The translations under genes were made by a program, and so were the position numbers. A stretch of 25,238 nt of DNA from Hofstenia miamia (taxonomy: Eukaryota; Xenacoelomorpha; Acoela; Hofsteniidae). Shown piece by piece: positions 9,971 through 19,642 of this stretch. The notes below the pieces were generated by a model. It was not told where the DNA came from, ran no database searches, and saw only the letters and a program-made list of their open reading frames with translations. Every line of letters starts with the position of its first letter. Position 1 is the stretch's first letter. Location: assembly GCA_900660155.1 (NCBI GenBank), contig CABFPE010000179.1, positions 772,290-797,527 of the forward strand, read 5' to 3'.

Positions 9971-9974
9971 TTAA

Positions 9975-10579
9975 GATGTGCCCGAATCAGTTATTAATAT
10001 TTCATTCATTATCTAATTCAATTAAAATAATTACTTGCTATCGATTTTGTTTTGTATTTTAGTTCAAAAATGAATGTAACAAAAACGGATAGAAATTATA
10101 TGCATAAAACGTTTAGAAATGTTACAGATTTTGATGCACACAGTTGTCTTAAAGAGATAAAATTACTTTCAAAATCAGGGCACCATTCAAAGTGTAAGAT
10201 GAAGTTAAAGTTTTAGTTTACAATGAAGAATCCAACTTTCAAATTGAATGTAGAACTCATGTTTTCCAAATGAAAATGAACGTTCACTGAATGTTTGTAA
10301 GTTTTTTTCTATTTTGTTTATTGTATAACAACTTACTTTAAATCAATCAATGTTGTGATAAGTTAATTTGGAGATTATCAGTTGAGTTATCTTCACATGT
10401 CAGAAATTGATTTTGAAATTTATATGCGCGCAAATTCCCTCCCATTTAAATTATTATTTGAAATTTGCATAAGTTGATGATGAAAAATGAACTGGCATTG
10501 AGTTATTATTCTCAATTTTGGAAAAGCTTAAAAATTTAAAATTATTTAACCTCCTCTAAAACCATGTGCTATATGGTTC
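9975..10579. other. AT-rich stretch, nothing recognised
   Basis: No open frame of note, repeat or RNA gene is seen between the piggyBac MITE and the hAT MITE. Confidence 0.4.
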
Positions 10580-10972
10580 CAGAGATGGACATGGGCCGAA
10601 AATTTAGGCCCAACCCCGGGCCAATAAACTTCAGACCCTGACCGAATCCGGCTGGCCCATTTAATTTAATGCAAACTCGGCCCATTTTCATAATACTTGT
10701 CAAAAAATTTCTTTAATTTGTTGGTTTGCGCCACAAAAATTCGGTATGATAGAGATACTGCCTATATTGAAGATTCTAAATTGACATTTAGAAAAGTATG
10801 TGATACTCATGTAAAATCTCCAAAATGTAAATTTTATTTTTCAACTTTATAATTGTAACTTAAAATTCAATGTATTTGCGTGCACTGTTACGGAATAGTC
10901 AGTTTTTTAACATTTGGCCCATCTTTTCCATTTCTTCGGCCCAAACCCCGACCCGGCCTATGTCCATCTCTG
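10580..10972. mobile_element. 393-bp hAT MITE
   Basis: It begins CAGAGATGGACATGGGCCG and ends (inverse) CAGAGATGGACATAGGCCG, so 18 of 19 terminal bases pair. Both arms are rich in GGCCC/GGGCC words. The flanking 8-mers TATGGTTC and TATGATCC agree at 6 of 8 positions, in keeping with a decayed hAT target duplication. The centre is AT-rich with no reading frame. Confidence 0.82.
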
Positions 10973-11342
10973 TATGATCCTAGAAATTAACCTCGAGTTG
11001 GCCGTTCTCGAAAAATGTTGGAGATTTTGATTTCGTCAAGTGGAAATAGTTGCCATTGACGTATATCATTTGTACCAAAAATTCGATCATGTTTTGTGCT
11101 TAAGGTTTGACTCATATTTTTGTTAAAAAGAGCATAAAAAGAAGACTATTTATATCACAAAAATCTTTGAGGTAAACAGTTTTATTAAATAACATAGTGA
11201 ATCTTTAAACGAGTAGTTTTTACGTGGCACTCCTTCATGTAATGTTTTTACATTTGGTTTTTAATTAAGACACAATAACTTTTCATGTTGAAGACATCCA
11301 TCGTGATTTTCATGCACAGGGTTATTTGTTCCTCTTGTTTCA

Positions 11343-11964
11343 GCAACGATCAACGTTATTTGTCGTTCCAAATAGTTTCATTGTAGCTCGCCGTTGGTTG
11401 TTTGAACAGCCAAACTTACGACAGACGAAAAGCCTAAGGCCGCGCGCAAACTATACAACTTTTGTTGCGAAACCAATTAAGATAAGAAACCACATCGGAG
11501 GAATTCAAATTATTTCAAAATTATCCTATCAAAGTCGATCCCAATACATGAAGATTTCGGTCCACTATTATGACACTACAGTACTGCTAATGAAGGTTAT
11601 ATTGAATTTCTCACATAGAGTTTATCGGGATTTAACTGGATATCAATTATATCTTGCCCTGATTATCATGTTCGGACTCATCCATAAGTTGGGTTTTGTA
11701 CGTTGCTCTACCTTCTTATTCATTCTCAAGCAAGCCGTCATAAGCACCTCACAACTATCCAACCTGAACACACAACAACAGTCTCACTTTGCCTGTGCAT
11801 TAATATTTCTGACCGTTATTTGCCGCTATGCACAAACTGAGAATGACTTCCTTTATCCCAATTTACTTAGGATATATTCCTGGGTTTATTATAAATTATA
11901 TTCATTACGTCTTCTAAACATTGTAATTTCTCATCTGATTCTTTCAGATGATGTTTTTCGATAA
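11343..11964 (+). CDS. longest open frame of the window; possible terminal exon, unrecognised
   Basis: A frame of about 207 codons is open from a consensus-like splice acceptor (CCTCTTGTTTCAG, AG at 11341-11342) to a TAA at 11962. It has no ATG at its beginning, so it would have to be a 3'-terminal exon. The N-terminal part is basic (for example RPRANYTTFVAKPIKIRNH). The C-terminal half has three hydrophobic stretches: YLALIIMFGLIHKLGFV, ACALIFLTVI, and one near LLNIVISHLIL. I see no known domain. A frame this long is uncommon by chance in such AT-rich DNA. But no upstream exon, no clear poly(A) signal and no homology support it, and the residue order does not look strongly constrained. Confidence 0.3.
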
Positions 11965-12077
11965 CTGTCTTTATAAATATGGGCCGAGAGATATTTTGGT
12001 TTTTAGCAGTATTCAATTTCCTCTTTAATTATATTGAATTTCTTTGTCCAAGCGGTGTAATAATGTATAATATTCTT

Positions 12078-12316
12078 ACCAAATTTATGATGAAAGTTTT
12101 AATTTTTCAATAGCGTAGTTTTCTTTACTGAACATTGACGAAGTTTGACACTGTATTTATCATTTTTGTTATACAACCAGTCGTAGGAAATGATCCNACC
12201 AAATTTATGATGAAAGTTTTAATTTTCCAATAGCGTAGTTTTCTTTACTGAACATTGACGAAGTTTGACACTGTATTTATCATTTTTGTTATACAACCAG
12301 TCGTAGGAAATGATCC
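12078..12316. repeat. 119-bp direct duplication separated by a single N (likely assembly artefact)
   Basis: Bases 12078-12196 and 12198-12316 are the same 119-bp sequence, beginning ACCAAATTTATG and ending GAAATGATCC. They differ at one position (TTTTTC versus TTTTCC), and the single ambiguous base N sits exactly between them. Unmerged overlapping contig ends or allelic ends produce this pattern. A real tandem duplication would not be expected to have an N exactly at the junction. Confidence 0.9.
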
Positions 12317-12780
12317 TAAATATTACAAGAATGTCAATGTTGTATGCTTGTTAACCGAACAAACGTCTTTAAACGATCCATATATCTAAATACTCCCTGC
12401 TAAGAATTCCAGGCTTACGAAAATGTCAAGACAATATAATGAAATGTTTACCGCATTACCGTTTCTATTTTTATTTCACCTCTAAAGTTTGAATAGTTTT
12501 TAATTTATTATTGAATAATTTGTATATAAAATCCAATCTGCGCATTCTGTCATCCAACGAATTTCGACCTACTGAAATCCACATCTGTCACTTCCTGTTA
12601 TTACTAGGGCAAATGCTATGTGATAAAAAACGTGTAAAATATGACATAGCATATGAATACTGCGATAATTACAAAAAAAATGTACAATGGAATATTACAT
12701 ACTTTTGTACACGATAATTCCAAAATTGGCAAGTTTAGAAAACGCCAACACTATTTGTATTTTTTAAGTCAACACAACAA
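12317..12780. other. AT-rich stretch, nothing recognised
   Basis: One plus-strand frame (12511-12717) starts at a TTG and shows no motif. No other features are seen. Confidence 0.4.
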
Positions 12781-12788
12781 CCGAAAGG

Positions 12789-14142
12789 GCTATGCCTGAA
12801 TCGTCCTAGAGAGTAACCTCCTCGTGGTGGTTCCTGGAGAAGCGGAGACGCTGAGCCAATACTTGATGGGCGCGTCTCTTTGCGGAGTCCCGAACCTAAA
12901 GTGGACGTTAAACAATAGGGTATAAGAAGGTGCAACCATGTGTGCTTTGCACATATGGGGGCGGTGACGATGATGTGAGACTGTCTGTTCTGTGGAGCAG
13001 ACGGCGACGTCTATGCCCAGAGCCGTAGAGTGCGTCTACGAGGGCAGTTATACAGAGGATTTTCCCCTGTCTCTGGCCTCTAGATAGGCCCAGGCCAGCA
13101 TTTGCTGAGCCTTACCTATGAGGGAGCTTTGCTTTGTCATGGGTTTTAGTTATGATCCGACATTCTAAGTTACGGAGATTTTAGGACGTCACTTGGTGCT
13201 TTGCACTTCAAGTGTATAAATATCTCTTAAATAATCAGGATCTCCATAACAGGCAGACGCAGGTGCTCACGAGTTACCTCAGTTAGTAGCCTTGGTTGGC
13301 GAAAGCTGTAGAGAGGCGCAACCCTCTCATGAAGCTCGGCCTTCAGCTTCACTCTCTGCTGATCAGACTCAACACAGATCAGCACTCTGCATGCCAGGGG
13401 TCGCCAGAGGGCAAGCATGATTAAGCCGGCCTGCACACTTCTAGGGGAAGTGCCAGAGCAGATCTGTTGCCACCCACTCTTCAGTCCGTTGACTGGTAGA
13501 GTAACCCCGACCACAGTTAATATGGGGAACCATAATAGCTATGCCTAAAACCTCCCAAAGTGTACCTCCTCGCGGTGGTTCCTGGGTAATGCTAACATTC
13601 AGTGGACGCGTAGGTGTGCGGAGTCCCGAACCTACATCAGACGTTAAAAACAGGGTACAGAAGGTGCCATCATGTGTACTTTGTACATATGGGGGCGCTA
13701 ACGGTAGAGAAACCTGTCTGTTCTAGTGTTGTGGAGACAGACGGCGACACAGTGGAAACATTGTTAGCAAGACTGCTACTGGCACCAGTTAAGGTGCGTC
13801 TCATAGGGCAGTCACACAGAGAGGTAACTCTCTGTCTCTGGCCTATGAGATAGGCCAAGGCCAACGTTTGCTGTGCCTTGTAAATTCTGCTCCAAAATCA
13901 TTTTCTCGGAACTTTTAGCAGGCAGCACCGTTAGTAGCCTTGGTTGGCCAAAGCGGGAGAGGTGCAACCCTCTCAACTGAATTTCGGCCTTCGGCTTCAC
14001 TCTCCTGATCAGACTCAACACAGGTCAGGACTCTGCGTGCCATGGGTCGCCAGAGGTTTCTCAGGATCAAACCGGCCAGTTACACTTTTAGTGGTATGGT
14101 CTGGACCCGGATCTTCAGTAACCCCACCATAGTTAATATGGA
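12789..14142 (+). repeat. GC-richer block of two head-to-tail diverged units (about 740 and 605 bp)
   Basis: Unit A (12789-13526) and unit B (13538-14142) carry the same landmarks in the same order: GCTATGCCT, CCTCCTCG(T/C)GGTGGTTCC, GCGGAGTCCCGAACCTA, ACATATGGGGGCG, CTGTCTCTGGCC, GTTAGTAGCCTTGGTTGG, CAACCCTCTC, TGATCAGACTCAACACAG, GGGTCGCCAGAGG and AGTTAATATGG. Unit A has about 140 extra bases before the GTTAGTAGCC landmark. The base composition is near 50% GC, against about a third around it. Open frames in both strands are short and do not agree between the units, so it is probably non-coding. The block lies upstream of, and in the same orientation as, the LINE pieces at 15947-17040, so tandem LINE 5'-UTR promoter units are one possibility. 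A satellite or part of another transposon is equally open. Confidence 0.75.
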
Positions 14143-14173
14143 ATAATAACTTTTTGAGGATTAGACATATGCT

Positions 14174-14190
14174 TTAACCCTTTGAAGTAA
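14174..14190 (+). mobile_element. probable 5' end of the piggyBac relic (TTAA + CCCTTT...)
   Basis: TTAACCCTTTGAAGTAATG sits about 700 bp before the transposase remnant. It has the TTAA target site and CCC start of piggyBac ends. CTTTGAAGTAA recurs about 60 bp further in, as a possible subterminal repeat. The matching 3' end with TTAA was not found before the LINE sequence begins at about 15947. Confidence 0.55.
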
Positions 14191-14875
14191 TGTAGAGAAT
14201 TATTGCATCACTTAATAATTTGACTGGTGCTTTGAAGTAAAGATTGAGATCTGATGCATCGCTCAGTCTTAGCGGTCTTTGGAAGAGGCTTGATAAACTA
14301 CCAGCGTGCAACATTAATTAGTGCCTTGAGGGATTTTCTATGTGAAACATATGATTTTTTCATGTAAGTAACTATTTCAGTTTTTTGAATATCTTATAGA
14401 CTATTGTATTTAGTTTTTTGACACATTTATAATGTATTGGTGTTATTAAATATAAATAGAAGTATCTATTTCAAAAAATATTTCAAGTAAGCTGTTGTCA
14501 GCAATTTTTTTGTAATGTCTCTGACCCCAAGTGAAATTCCTCAGAAGACTGCTTTCGCATCTCGGAGTTTGAGTTAGTTTTTTTTACTTTCGTTACTTGA
14601 ATAGTAAGGCGCTATTTTGCAGAAATACGTGGTCTAGCAAGTGATTTTATAGTTTTGTTATGCATAGATGATAAACTATTAGTCACAAGTGCTACTCAGT
14701 GGTTGATCCGCCATCCTAAATAATTCTTGGTTGGATAAATAGGCCGAACTTTAGTTATTTATAAAATTTATAGATGCTATGGCATTTGTAATTATGTTTA
14801 TACATCTAATAGCTATTTCATATTTCTTCAGATATGGCAAGATGAAAGCAGAACAAACTGTCACTGCAGGAGATT

Positions 14876-15931
14876 TTTGATAAGGTGTATGAGGAACTCC
14901 CTGAAGATGGATACAATAGTTCAGATGATGATTACTCAAACACGTGGTCAGTGTCAACCTCGCATTCTAGCACAAGTATTGAAGAGCAAGGAAATGATGA
15001 CAGAAAACAAAGAAGAATTTATTCCAAAATGGAAGAAGAAATTGTATGAAAGCCACCTTTTGAATGTGAAAGTGGCCTAATATTAGATTTGAATGCAACA
15101 AACAGTATAGAACCTGTAAGTATATTTTATCAGTTCTTTACTGAAGATTTGTTAGAGCACATTGTTTTCCAGTCAAATGTATATGCAACACTTAAAATTG
15201 CAGAACTTAGGTGCTTTTTAAGAATATTGCTTATGAATGGTATTCATAAATTGCCTTCCTATCACATATCCATCTAAATGATAATCAGAAAGCACCAAAC
15301 CGAGATGATCCAAATTATGATCGTTTGTATAAAAATGACCTTTCCTTGGCACAATGTGATATTTGTTGTTTCTTCATTTAATGATGCTTCAAAAAGTTTA
15401 GAAATTACTAGAAAACAAAAAGATCAATTAAAAATTATCCTTCCCTTGTACCAATTATTGAATGTAACAAGCACATGGGGTATGTGGGCCTATCTGATAT
15501 GATGAAAGGTACTTATGAGGTTGATAGAAAATCAAAGAAATATTGGATAAGAATATTTCTACATCTTGATGTTTCAGTTGTCAATAGTTTCATTATTTAC
15601 AAGTAATTATCTACCGAAAGCCTAAGTCTATTTGCCTTTCGATGTAGATTATTTTATGGTCTCATTGGATATACTGGACTATTGAAGAAACCACAGATGC
15701 ACCAAGAACTCCATGGCCAAAAAAGAAAGAAACTTCAAACAGAGAATTGCTAGAGAAATCAGACAACACCGGTCAGCTCATCTTCCTGCATTTGTGCCAC
15801 AAAGAAGACGGTGTCATTTTGGTAGTACAAAGGCAAATCCTCATTAGACCCAATAGCTTTGTGAAGTCTGTGATGTGCCTTTATGCTTTAGTGGTAATCG
15901 AAATTGCTTTTCAGCATTTCACAAACAATAA
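14876..15931 (+). pseudogene. piggyBac (PGBD-like) transposase, degraded and catalytically dead
   Basis: Pieces of a piggyBac transposase follow in the right order over three frames. There is an acidic N-terminal region (FDKVYEELPEDGYNSSDDDY), then ATNSIEPVSIFYQFFTEDLL at about 15095, the segment before the catalytic core (IHKLPSYH; DDPNYDRLYK at about 15300-15330), the conserved CNKHMGYVGLSDMM block at 15463, then VDRKSKKYWIRIF, and the C-terminal Cys-rich finger (C..C and CFSAFH) ending in TAA at 15929-15931. In-frame stops occur at 15047, 15275, 15604 and twice inside the finger. The segment that should hold the first two catalytic aspartates is missing between DDPNYDR and CNKHMG. The third, in the family's GVDL motif, reads YVGL. 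The element cannot transpose itself and no full 3' end is present. Confidence 0.85.
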
Positions 15932-15946
15932 GCCACCAATATTACC

Positions 15947-16222
15947 TCTGATCTTGAGCTTTTGGCCACTTGGTCTTCCGTTAACCATCTTGATTTTAGT
16001 CCAACCAAGACATGTGGTATTTCCTTTTCTGTATCCCCCCTTCTGCTCTTCCTCTTCCTGTGAACTTTTCTCCTCAACATACTCATCTTGGAGTTCAACT
16101 TCCTGCTAACTTGAATTGGTCTGGTTATGTGTCCTTCCGCCTCCGCAAAGCTAATTCTTCACTCTGCCCTCTTCCGCAATGTTCCCTTTAATTCCACGGC
16201 TGCTGTGAAACTCTTTGTTTAA
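15947..16222 (+). pseudogene. LINE reverse transcriptase, C-terminal (palm/thumb) fragment
   Basis: The translation gives DLELLATWSSVNHLDFSPTK, then SFSVS, then after a frameshift THLGVQLPANLNWSGYV and, back in the first frame, AKLILHSALFRNVPFNSTAA. This order (DL..L..W....L.FN..KT, then HLGV.....L.W..H, then the 'LRR..PF.AA.KLF' stretch) is characteristic of the end of Jockey/CR1-type non-LTR reverse transcriptases. It has at least two frameshifts and ends at a TAA at 16220. It begins about 16 bases after the piggyBac stop codon and lacks the RT active site, so it is a 5'-truncated, dead copy. Confidence 0.8.
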
Positions 16223-16332
16223 GTCAAAACTTTTTTACCAATTCAAATGATACATAACTACATCATTACTTTTATGCGGGGATATAGAGCAAAGAAACGG
16301 ATATTACTTGCAAGTCTATAACCATTGTATTG

Positions 16333-17040
16333 TCTGAAACCTGATTTGATCTTACAATTGAGGGTGATATACTTCCTAATTCTCCTTTCAATTTTGCATC
16401 AAGGTCAGACAGACTTATAGTGAGTCAACATGGTGGGTTTTTGTTACTATTTTACAAAAATAGCAACTGACTTAAGCTCGATTCACCACTAGTGAATTTT
16501 ATTGCACTTACATTAGCGTTTCTGTCTTTACTTTGTCTTCCCCCATGTATCTGCAGTCTCCAATTGATAGTAGTTATCGGCCAGAATCAATGGAATTCCA
16601 GCATAATTTTTGAAATAGGTCACTTCAGAAATCTCTTCCGATGTTACAAATTTTTTTATTGGTTTTCCTGATAATGATAAATTCCCTGATTATTGGAAAT
16701 GTTCATACACTACTCTTATTAATAAATCTGTATAAAATTTCACTGGTTCTGAACGAGTGATTTACCTGGCACTTTGTCCACATATTCATAATCGCTTATC
16801 TTGGAGTCAGTTTGGGTTCCTTAAACGAAGATTCACAGTTACACAGCTCACTTTTCTCCTTTTTATGCTCGTTCTCTGGACATTAAAAAGGCCTTTGAAA
16901 AGATTTCTCATGAGGTTCTACTTTGACAACTAGTTCACATTCAGTCGAAGTTTCCAATGATTAAACGTGTCGTTTCTCTGCTTTGCAACGCCATAGGTAC
17001 TCACTATATTCTATGCCTCATCAAGGCCAATTAGTAGGCA
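16333..17040 (+). pseudogene. LINE endonuclease C-terminal part plus RT N-terminal part
   Basis: At 16333 a frame reads SET*FDLTIEGDILPNSPFN, then RSDRLIVSQHGGFLLLF, matching the ET(W)L....PN.f...R.DR....GG.LL segment of apurinic-type LINE endonucleases (the Trp is now a stop). The RT start follows at about 16661: FPDNDKFPDYWKCSYTTLIN, then LSWSQFGF and, after a frameshift, DIKKAFEKISHEVLL, which corresponds to the conserved RT motif 'D..KAFD.V.H..LL'. Stops and frameshifts abound. The catalytic F/YADD block was not found before the sequence becomes unrecognisable at about 17040. Because this piece covers the N-terminal part and lies downstream of the C-terminal piece at 15947, the two come from separate insertions or a rearranged copy. 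Confidence 0.78.
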
Positions 17041-17226
17041 GATGTAACTGTCAGACATTGCTTGCTTGTTGATTATTTACACATTGAGATTCATAGCCGA
17101 TGAAGAATATCTTGAAAAGTACCTTTCTCCTTACTGCTCTACTTTGACATGTGTAAACAGGTGGTTCACTTGTTCTAATTGACAGTAAAGCTTGTCAATG
17201 CAGCATGATCAGGGTGTCCTTGGAAG
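17041..17226. other. unassigned spacer between LINE and gypsy remnants
   Basis: No motif or repeat is recognised. It ends where the second LTR/RT stub of the gypsy element stops matching, at about 17227. Confidence 0.3.
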
Positions 17227-17334
17227 CAGCTGTTAGTTGAATTTTATTTTGTTGATTCTGGCCTTATCAAGAACGGCGGACAAGGCTTTGATGTGACTTG
17301 ATTCATCATTAGTCGCGACACATATCATAGTGAA

Positions 17335-17539
17335 TGACAATTACATTTGGTAGGTCTCCATCTCTACGAGTATAAGACAAGGTTATGTAAAATTTTTTAT
17401 TGTGAATTAAAAGATACAAGTATATATAGTAGTGTGCTATAAACCATACATGCCAGGACACGACAACTTATGATGCCTGTTTACTAGTTCTGTGATTAGC
17501 TTGACGGGAGCCTGTAAAGGTATACCTGATCAACCCACA
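17335..17539 (-). repeat. 3' (or second-unit) LTR of the gypsy element
   Basis: About 205 bp, TGTGGGTTGATCAGG...TTGTCA. It is preceded on the minus strand by the purine tract GAAAAAAGAGGGAT, as expected for plus-strand priming, and it shares the TATA and AATAAAA signals with the other LTR. It continues without a break into RT sequence, as the 5' LTR does. Confidence 0.8.
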
Positions 17540-17555
17540 TCCCTCTTTTTTCAAG

Positions 17556-18065
17556 CTTCTAGGATGGATATGTAAGCTCTATAGAAATCAGTTTGCTTTC
17601 GTTCTCTTCTTGGGTAGGTTTTCCGTTCTTTCAGCAACCTTATTTGACTGTTTATCACCAGAGGAGGCTGGTTTCGTCGGGGGATTGCTATTTTCATCCT
17701 GCTTCAACTGATCGTCGCTAAAGTAATCAAAGTATCTCTGTCTTTTGTGTAGCAAATTATGTGAGAGCAGTTTCAGATGCTGTCGATTTATTCACATCAA
17801 CATTCATCTATCTAGTTTAATGAAATGTGATCTTGGCGGATTCTCAAGTCAGATGATTGTGCCTGTTTGCGATCACCAATCTTTAGAGGGGGAAGATGAG
17901 CTGACTGTCTGTCGTAGTGCTTCTTTTGTCTTCTTGCGAATTTGGTGTTTTCACGTACCATTTCGTTGTGTTGCCTAATCTTCGGCCCTTAGATTCTTTG
18001 CTAGTAGAGGTAGTTTTGTTCGCAACTCACGGCTGTGTAGTAGTTGTGACGGGGTGACATTTAGG
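17556..18065 (-). pseudogene. gypsy integrase C-terminal region and tail
   Basis: From 18060 downward the minus strand reads VTPSQLLHSRELRTKLPLL, then KIRQHNEMVRENTKFARRQK, YDRQSAHLPPLKIGD. This corresponds to the 'SP..LL..R.LR..LP' and 'YD...k.Lp.L..GD' region after the integrase core in gypsy elements. After a stop at about 17817 an acidic, Ser/Pro/Lys-rich tail follows (for example SDDQLKQDENSNPPTKPASS) that ends near 17556 next to the polypurine tract. No envelope-like gene is present. Confidence 0.8.
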
Positions 18066-18070
18066 TGACT

Positions 18071-18800
18071 TCTAGTCCTTATTATCCAAAATCAAATGGA
18101 CTTGCTGAAAAGGCTGTCTACATCATGAAGAAAATCCTTAAAAGAAGTAATGACCCTGATTACGCATTACTTCTTCATAACAACCTTCCTATCCTGGGAC
18201 TAAAAGTGATTACTCTTATAGAATAATCATTGCAGAACTCTTCCATTTTGCGAGATTTTGCTGGATTATTATCAACTCACCTGTGATTGCTAAAACACTA
18301 TTTTCAGGTAGTTCTCAATATTTGATAAGTGTGGAGTAATAATCCATGACAACAAGAAAACGGGATCCCTTAACATGGAATATGTCGAAAGCGATTTCTT
18401 CCATGGCAAAGCTGGTCTGTTGTGGATGATCATGGGCTGTTTTCTTTGATAGCTAGCATCAAATGCGTATCGTTCACATCTATCGGTATACTCTTTAATG
18501 TCTTTGCTTAGATTAGGCCAGTAGTAAAATAATTTTGCTTTCCTATTCATTTTATCAGCTCCACTGTATGATTCATGTATTGGTGCCACAATATTCTTTT
18601 TGTAATTCAGATGGTATAATGATCTGATTGTGTCTCATTAGAATTCCTTTATTGATGCGCAATTCATATCGTATCTTCCAATAGGTCTGGAGAGCTAGCT
18701 CAATAAAATATACGTGTTCTGGCCAACCATTGTTTACAAAGTTGTCTAGCCTCTTCATGATGGAGTTTGACTGGTTTGATTCCGTAGTAGATGGCAAAAT
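18071..18800 (-). pseudogene. gypsy integrase, N-terminal and core, with an inverted segment
   Basis: The linker and N-terminal zinc region are on the minus strand: IIIPSELQKEYC, then IHESYSGADKM, FYYWPNLSKDIKEYTDRCERY. Of the HHCC zinc ligands the first His and first Cys remain, but the second of each pair reads Tyr. The core continues in pieces down to KSRKMEEFCNDYSIRVIT at about 18250-18205. There the plus strand takes over: SSPYYPKSNGLAEKAVYIMK from 18071, the stretch that should come next in the integrase, lies in the opposite orientation up to about 18200. The first core Asp region is badly degraded. Confidence 0.8.
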
Positions 18801-18859
18801 TCTGTTGTTACTAGTGAATTGGTGTAAAGCCCATGCTAAATAATTATTCAGTTCATTTG

Positions 18860-19240
18860 TTGCTTAATCAACTTTTTCATTTGGCAAAATAATTCGAGAT
18901 AGTGTATCTGCGGCGCATAGTTGTTTTCCAGGTTTATACATCACTGTAATATATTAGTAGGTGTGCAACGCCAGCATGAATCGCTGAATTCTAGGAGTGT
19001 TAAGTGGATAGCCCTCTTGTGAAGGGTCTCCAACAGTTTGTGATCGGTATGGACTGTTAAGCGAACACCATAGATGTATTCATGGAATTTCTGACATCCA
19101 AATACAATGGCCAGAAGTTCTTTTTCTATCTGAGAATATAGTTGTTCACATTGTGTGAGCGATCTTGCCGCGTATTGGTAGTGTCGTCCTTCTTGCATGA
19201 GATAGGCTCCAAGTCCATATTGAGAAGAATCCATTTGTAG
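18860..19240 (-). pseudogene. gypsy RNase H domain
   Basis: The frame from 19234 reads MDSSQYGLGAYLMQEG, then AARSLTQCEQLYSQIEKELL, then VHTDHKLLETL. The RNase H carboxylates are still present at the expected places: D2 (family D-A-S), E39 (EKELLAIV) and D64 (TDHK). The end of the domain is out of frame: VYKPGKQLCAADTLSR at about 18930-18880 corresponds to the 'PGK....DTLSR' ending. This is the best preserved part of the element. Confidence 0.85.
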
Positions 19241-19259
19241 AACTGTAGAAGGGCAATCT

Positions 19260-19640
19260 TTATGGAAATGCTTTCAATCCAGGAGAAGATATTAAAATAG
19301 ATTTTATTTTTTCAAAAGCTAGCGTTTGCTCATCTTGCCAATTCCAATCGCGCTCTGCTTCTGTAAGGTCTCTCAATGGATGTGTAACGTCCGATAATTT
19401 TGGAATGAAGGAACATAGGAAATTTACCATTCCTAGAGGGTTTCTGATAGCTCTGGTTTTTTCTTCATCTGCTTGGAATCCATTTTGTCTATTATAAAAC
19501 CCATTTATTTTACTTTTTCTTTTATATATTGAACTTTCTTTAAGTTGAATTTTATTTTGTTGATTCCAGCACATTCAAGAACGGCGGACAAGGATTCGAT
19601 GTCACTTGATAAATCATTAGACGCGACACATATTATCATT
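19260..19640 (-). pseudogene. gypsy reverse transcriptase, C-terminal half and connection
   Basis: The minus-strand translation begins at a damaged Y-x-D-D active-site region (the reading is VINDN or shifted), then ASNDLSSDIESLSAVLE and IKFNLKKVQYIKEKVK, followed by a stop. It continues as NGFQADEEKTRAIRNP and LGMVNFLCSFIPKLSDVTHP, then W.W...Q..AFEKIKSIL. The last parts are the connection domain of Ty3/gypsy RT. About a dozen residues that normally separate the 'AI..P' and 'LGM.N' motifs are deleted in frame. With a stop and frameshift and the fingers and first palm part absent, it cannot be active. Confidence 0.85.
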
Positions 19641-19642
19641 AA

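Noticed and set aside
13227..14132. Several 60-95 codon frames on both strands in the GC-rich block
   Set aside because: They arise because GC-richer DNA has fewer stops. The frames are not shared between units A and B.
15747..16109. 120-codon plus-strand frame
   Set aside because: It crosses from the piggyBac C-terminal region into the LINE fragment in a frame that belongs to neither for most of its length.
17745..17978. 77-codon plus-strand frame
   Set aside because: It is the antisense of the gypsy integrase tail, which explains the sequence on the minus strand.
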